NCBI GenBank assembly: GCA_001692895.1
Contig: KV748282.1
Location: forward strand, 124,001 to 188,000
Direction of reading: 5' to 3'
DNA length: 64,000 nt
Source: Cenococcum geophilum 1.58
Taxonomy: Eukaryota; Ascomycota; Dothideomycetes; Gloniales; Gloniaceae
The notes beneath the pieces were generated by a model. It saw nothing but the letters and a program-made list of their open reading frames with translations. It was not told the origin of the DNA and ran no database searches. Both the position numbers and the translations under genes were made by a program. Positions within the stretch are counted from its first letter, which is position 1. Each line of letters starts with the position of its first letter. Shown piece by piece: positions 59,501-64,000 of this stretch.

Positions 59501-62500
59501 TTTAAAGTAAAAGCTAAGTCCCTTATATATCAAATATTAAAGATAATAGATCTATTTATAATATAAATGGAAAGCTACTAAAGTAAAGCCTAACTAAACG
59601 CTATAAATATAGCAACTACGTATAAACGGAAGGCAGACAAAGTCTACTTAGTTAATTTATCGGCACCAAATAAAATAGTTATAGGAGGTATAGTAAAATA
59701 GCGAAAGGTGGCCTTATATTAACAGAAGGCATCTATCTAAGGATTGCCTCTTAGACCGTATAATTATTTTCTTAAGCCGCGATATACTAAGCTAGCCCAC
59801 GGTATACGACTAAAGCTAAAATAATTAGAGCGTATAATTATAGGAGATATTTAGCCAAGAGAACAAGAGATCCTTAAGGCCATACTATTTAACTAAGAAG
59901 AGGCTCTAGTATGGGAGTTCTCTAAAATGGGTTATATTAGCAAAGACGTAACTCCACTACTAAAGATTAAAACCGTGCCGTATAAGGTATAATAAGTACC
60001 AAACTTTTTAGTACCCAGGGCCCTATAAGGAGAAGTAATAAATATATTATAAGAACGACTAGCTTAAGAGACTCTAGAATAATAAAAAACCTATATAGGA
60101 ATCTATAGTTTCTTATAAGTAAGAAGGAACGCAATAAGTACCGACTAATTAACGCGGCGATAAATATTAACTAAGTAACTATTAGAGATGTAAATCTACC
60201 GCTATATACCAATAAATTTTCCAAGGAGTTTATAGGGTGTAAGGTTATATCTCTAGTAGACTTCTTCTCTAGCTATAACTAATTAGAGCTAGATATAGAA
60301 AGCTAGAACTTAACGGCTTTTATAACACCTCTAGGACTTCTATAATAAACGACGGTACTTATAAAAGGTATAAATTCCGTAGCTTAGTTTATGCGGACAA
60401 TTACTAAGATCTTAAAACGGTATATCCTATACTATACCCTACTATTTCTGGATAACATTATAGTAAAAGGCCCACAGACAGTGTATAATAGGGAGGAAAG
60501 CCTTTTAGGCGTACGTAGATATATTCTAGAATATATTATATAGCTAGACAAAGTACTTACTAATTTGGAATAAGCTAGGTATATAATCTTAGGCGCAAAG
60601 TCTTATTTCTATAAAAATGAGATTATAGTAATTGGCTACCGCTGTAATAGAAAAGGGCAATATCTAGAAGAGTTAAAGGTCGTAAAGATTATTTACTAAA
60701 AAGACTGCGAAGATATTACGTCGGCCCGAGCGTTTCTAGGAGTTGTTATATATTACTAAATATAGGTAAAAGACCTTATAATTAAGGTAGAGCCAATCTT
60801 CTAACTACTATAAGTAAATGTTCCGTTTGTATAGGGTATAGAGTAAATAGCCGCTATAAAGACTCTAAAGTATGCAGTTACTACTACACCCGTATTAGTT
60901 TAGCTGGATTATAGTAAAGGGGCTAGGCTAATTATTCTCGCTATTAACAGATATAAGAATAGATAGGGGTGTGGCCTTATACAACTAGATATATAAGGTT
61001 GTTATTACCTATATTAATATAAAAGCGGCATTTAGTCTCGGGCGGAGTAAAAATATAACTTAGGAAAGCTTAAATATCGGGCGTTGCTATATATATTAAA
61101 GAAGCGTCGCGTATACCTATATGGCGTTCGCTTTATAGTAGAGACGGATATAAATACCCTAGTCGTATAGCTAAATTATACCGCCACTAATTTACCCGGA
61201 GCCTTAATAATAAGATAGCTAGCATAGATCTAGCTATAGGACTTTAATATTAGGCATGTACTAAGGAAGAAAAATAGCCTAGCTAATAGACTTTTATAAT
61301 AGCTACCTAATAGCAAACAACCTAATAAGCCAACTGAGGATATTAAGGAGTTCATTAACTATAAGCTAAGTGTCTTAGAATATATAGCTAGCCCTCTTAA
61401 AATGGAAGCGGATCTGCTATTAGAAGACTTATATTTAAAGAAATCTTAGAAGATTATAAAGTGGCTAGTAACCTTATAACGGCTAAAAGAGATAAATACT
61501 AAGGAATTTAAAAGGTTTAAGTAGTATACGCTAAGGTTCCTAGTGCGTAATTAACAGCTTTTCTATTAATAGTCTAAGAGTGTACCAATATATAAGGTAG
61601 TTAATAACAAGACTACTTAGTAAGAGATTATTAGGAGCCTTTATAATTAGAGTGGATATTATAAATAGGAGAGAACGTACTAGAGGGTCTTAAATTAATA
61701 CTAGTGGCTAGGACTATAGGATTAGATATTATAGCATATTAAGTCGTGCCTATAGTGCTAGAAACGACAGCTAGAATAGGAAAAAGAAGTAATATACCCT
61801 ATATAGGAGTCTACCTTATGGCAATGAGTAGCGGTAGATATTATATATATACCGCCAAACCGTCTAGGATTCTGGTACCTAGCTATTACTTAAGAATATA
61901 TATCTAGATAGGTAGAGGCTCGGGCCCTTTAAAAGAAAGATGTAAAAAGTATAGCGAAGTTCCTCTATAAAAGCGTTATTTGCTAATAGGGAGTATTTAG
62001 ACAGCTCTTTATAGACAATGGAGAAGAGAATACTGATATTACTACTACACTTACAGAGCTCTACAATATAAAAAGGGTTATAGCTTTTATATATTACCTA
62101 TAGGGGCAAGGCTTTATAAAACGAGGTCACAAACCTATAATAGACGCTTTGGCGAAGATAGATGGCTTATAGCTAGATAATCTTTATACCGTCTTATAGG
62201 CTAATAAAATGACTATTAAGCGGTCTATAGGAATAACGCCAGTAAGAGTTATATACGGGTATAAGCATATTCTTCCTATTAAGCTCTGTATACCTACCTA
62301 GTAAACGCTACCTTAGTAAACGGTCCGGACTACTATAGAGCTGCTAGCACTTCGCGTAAAATAGTTTAACTAAAGAGATATGGATATATAAAAGGCTGTA
62401 GCGTGTATAAGACGACTAAGGGTAGTAAATAAGGAGTATTTTAATAATACTTATCGCATTCGCTAGGATGGATTTAAGGTTAAAGATATAGTTATACTCT

Positions 62501-62905
62501 ATAATACGCAGCTTAAGTAAAATTATTCTAGCAGTTGCAAGTTGGATCTAAAATGGCTGGGCCCGTTCCGCGTATATAAGAGTTACCCTTATAGAGGATG
62601 GTATTTAATTAAGGATCTTAACGGCACGCCGTTCTATAACTAAACTCCAGAGAATAGATTAAAGAAGTTCTATTAATAAGAGATATCTAAAGTCTACTAG
62701 GAGGACTAGCTTAACCAGTTAGGCGGAACTATACTATAAGAAATAACAGCAAAGCTAGAGCCTGAGGAAGATATATAAAATCCACTAGTATTGTAACGCC
62801 GTATATTTTAAGAAGTGCGCGTTTTAGAAAGATCGTTTAATAGAACTAAGTATGAAATATTTAACTAGGGGATAGTTAAGTTCTGAGGTAGGGGAGGGGA
62901 TATAG
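56500..62905 (+). mobile_element. Ty3/Gypsy retrotransposon fossil D, a lineage different from A, B and C
   Basis: The plus strand carries gag-like sequence from about 56.5 kb, an aspartic protease segment NSGAELNLI at about 58,850-58,880, a Gypsy reverse transcriptase with FLDNIIVKGP at about 60,447-60,476, RNase H at about 60.9-61.2 kb, and integrase with an H..C..C zinc-finger remnant near 61,735-61,780 and core sequence to about 62.7 kb. A purine-rich tract at 62883-62899 is a candidate polypurine tract. I could not find a convincing LTR pair, so the limits are approximate. The FLDDxxVKGP-type box sets it apart from the YLDDIIIY box of B and C. Heavily broken throughout. CpA-type decay resembles the other elements. 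Confidence 0.75.
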
Positions 62906-64000
62906 ATAACAGCCGTGCAATCCGTCTGTTTATTTACCATATTTTCTAAAGCTCTTTTTATTACGCTTTCTTATTTACTTTTTTAGTTACAGGAATCTAA
63001 TACGTGTTAACAGTGAGGTAAGAATAGAGGAATGTTTGCGTATAGCCATCTAGTATTGTTTACTGTAAAGATGTTAATTCTACTTACTGCCTTTACTAAG
63101 CTAATAGCGATTTTCTATACTGGGTATAGAAAATCATAATTGGTCCATTTAACGATTAGAGCCAGTAAAACTCTACACCACCACCTAGATTTAGTAGATT
63201 ATTTAGATTAGGAAACCCTATTTAGAACTTTACCTTTTTACCCTTAATAAACCTTAGAGATAGTTATAATTAACTAAAGTAAAAACTAGGCAGAATTAAA
63301 AATAATAATATATTTGTTATATCTTTATCTAGTAAACCACTGGTCCTTTATAAAGGAGCTAAGTAATAGATTAGTAATATCCTAGCGGAAGTTAGAGGCT
63401 TCGCAGTTAATTAGCGTTAAGTAGTACTTATCCAAATTTATAATAAGATTTTGCTCTTATAAGAAAACTACGCAAATACTACTAATATAGTAGTTAATTT
63501 TATTAACTAAAATAACGGGCTGCAAGCATCTCTAGGAAAGGATGCATTTATATTAATCTTTAAGGATATCTCTAACGTTAGTAAAATAGTTAAAGATTAG
63601 AGAAACCAATATAATGAAGCTAGAAAAACTATCTAAAAGGCCTAGGGATAAGATATTCTTAACGGACCGCTAAAATACGTAGTCTCCTATAACTTCCTCT
63701 CCGCCGTCTAAAAGCTCGCAATCTACCTACTTCCTAAAGTTACAGTAAGAGTTAATAAAGCTCTAATTAATAGGCTTAAACATTTAGAACGTGGTATTAA
63801 GAATATTACTTAACTATAGCTAACCAATTTTACGCTCGCGTCTAAGATATTAGGAAGGGTAATATTAGACTAGGTGGTAAATAAGTATAGTTTAGGAAGA
63901 CACTTAACTGGCTTCTTTATTCTAAATAAGGACCTGCCGCTAAGAAGTAGGAGACTAACTACTGTGGGACTAGAGGTCATTAATGTCGGAATTAAATAAG
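62906..64000. other. AT-rich region after Gypsy fossil D, unresolved
   Basis: Contains the hairpin at 63109-63135. Its flanks (63,090-63,210) resemble the reverse complement of 55,480-55,620. From about 63,550 to the end the plus strand looks like decayed coding sequence (for example LKYVVSYNFLSAV and YLLPKVTVRVNKALINRLKHLERGIKNIT in one frame), perhaps gag or ORF1 of another retroelement. It is cut by the window edge. Confidence 0.45.
63109..63135. repeat. Hairpin related to 29414-29442
   Basis: Arms 63109-63120 and 63124-63135 (GATTTTCTATAC / GTATAGAAAATC) are exact complements with a 3-nt loop, preceded by AAGCTAATAGC and followed by ATAATTGG. Confidence 0.75.

Noticed and set aside
55480-63210. 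Inverted flanks of Gypsy fossil D considered as terminal inverted repeats of a giant DNA transposon
   Set aside because: Similarity is patchy, with large gaps. The same motif also occurs in the Copia element at 29.4 kb, so a shared small repeat explains it better; kept only as a finding.

Overview
The window comes from a filamentous ascomycete (Pezizomycotina). The gene-bearing parts have short introns of about 50-65 bp with GT..AG ends, and fungal gene families: a Pth11-type rhodopsin-domain protein, a Dal5-type transporter, STN1 and a fungal C2H2-type regulator. The rest is AT-rich, dense in TpA, and full of retroelement relics whose former coding frames are riddled with stops, as expected of repeat-induced point mutation (RIP). 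Scattered Ns (21942, 44240, 46434-46491) fall in the repeats.

Region 1, about 1-11.4 kb, is ordinary euchromatin. In order: a partial Pth11/rhodopsin-domain membrane protein (-), a Dal5-like MFS permease (+), the telomere-capping protein STN1 (-), a secreted cysteine-rich protein with a probable GPI anchor (+), a frame-disrupted NTF2/SnoaL-like gene (-), a DRAP-deaminase-like protein (-) and a DNAJC9-like J-protein (+). The last two share a 219-bp divergent promoter. I rebuilt exons from splice signals. In the five complete intact genes with introns (the permease, STN1, the cysteine-rich protein, the J-protein and the zinc-finger gene of region 3) the summed exon length is a whole number of codons.

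Region 2, about 11.4-16.4 kb, is RIP-degraded repeat DNA with a 5'-truncated LINE tail, a 178-bp tandem duplication and an imperfect palindrome. Region 3, about 16.4-20.1 kb, is a small island holding one intact 886-codon C2H2-type protein gene (-) with a decayed DNA-transposase fragment upstream. Two inverted copies of a ~200-bp repeat (11.8 kb and 20.5 kb) bracket this island.

Region 4, 20.7-64 kb, is a nest of retroelement fossils. A minus-strand Ty3/Gypsy element (21818-42637, 217-bp LTRs, perfect TATAC target duplication) has been split by a Ty1/Copia element (23776-29773, 194-bp LTRs, perfect ATACT duplication) and by a chromodomain Gypsy element (34227-40107, 225-bp LTRs). A sibling of the latter (43724-49746, 256-bp LTRs) sits in a ~29-bp minisatellite. 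Next come a Tad1-like LINE on the minus strand (about 49.8-55.4 kb), a different Gypsy lineage (about 56.5-62.9 kb) and unresolved AT-rich DNA to the end. No intact gene is visible after 20.1 kb. I found no convincing new biological system; the most informative points are the nested insertion history, the LTR shuffling between the two sibling Gypsy elements, the gene island inside RIP-degraded DNA, and several small unclassified repeats.
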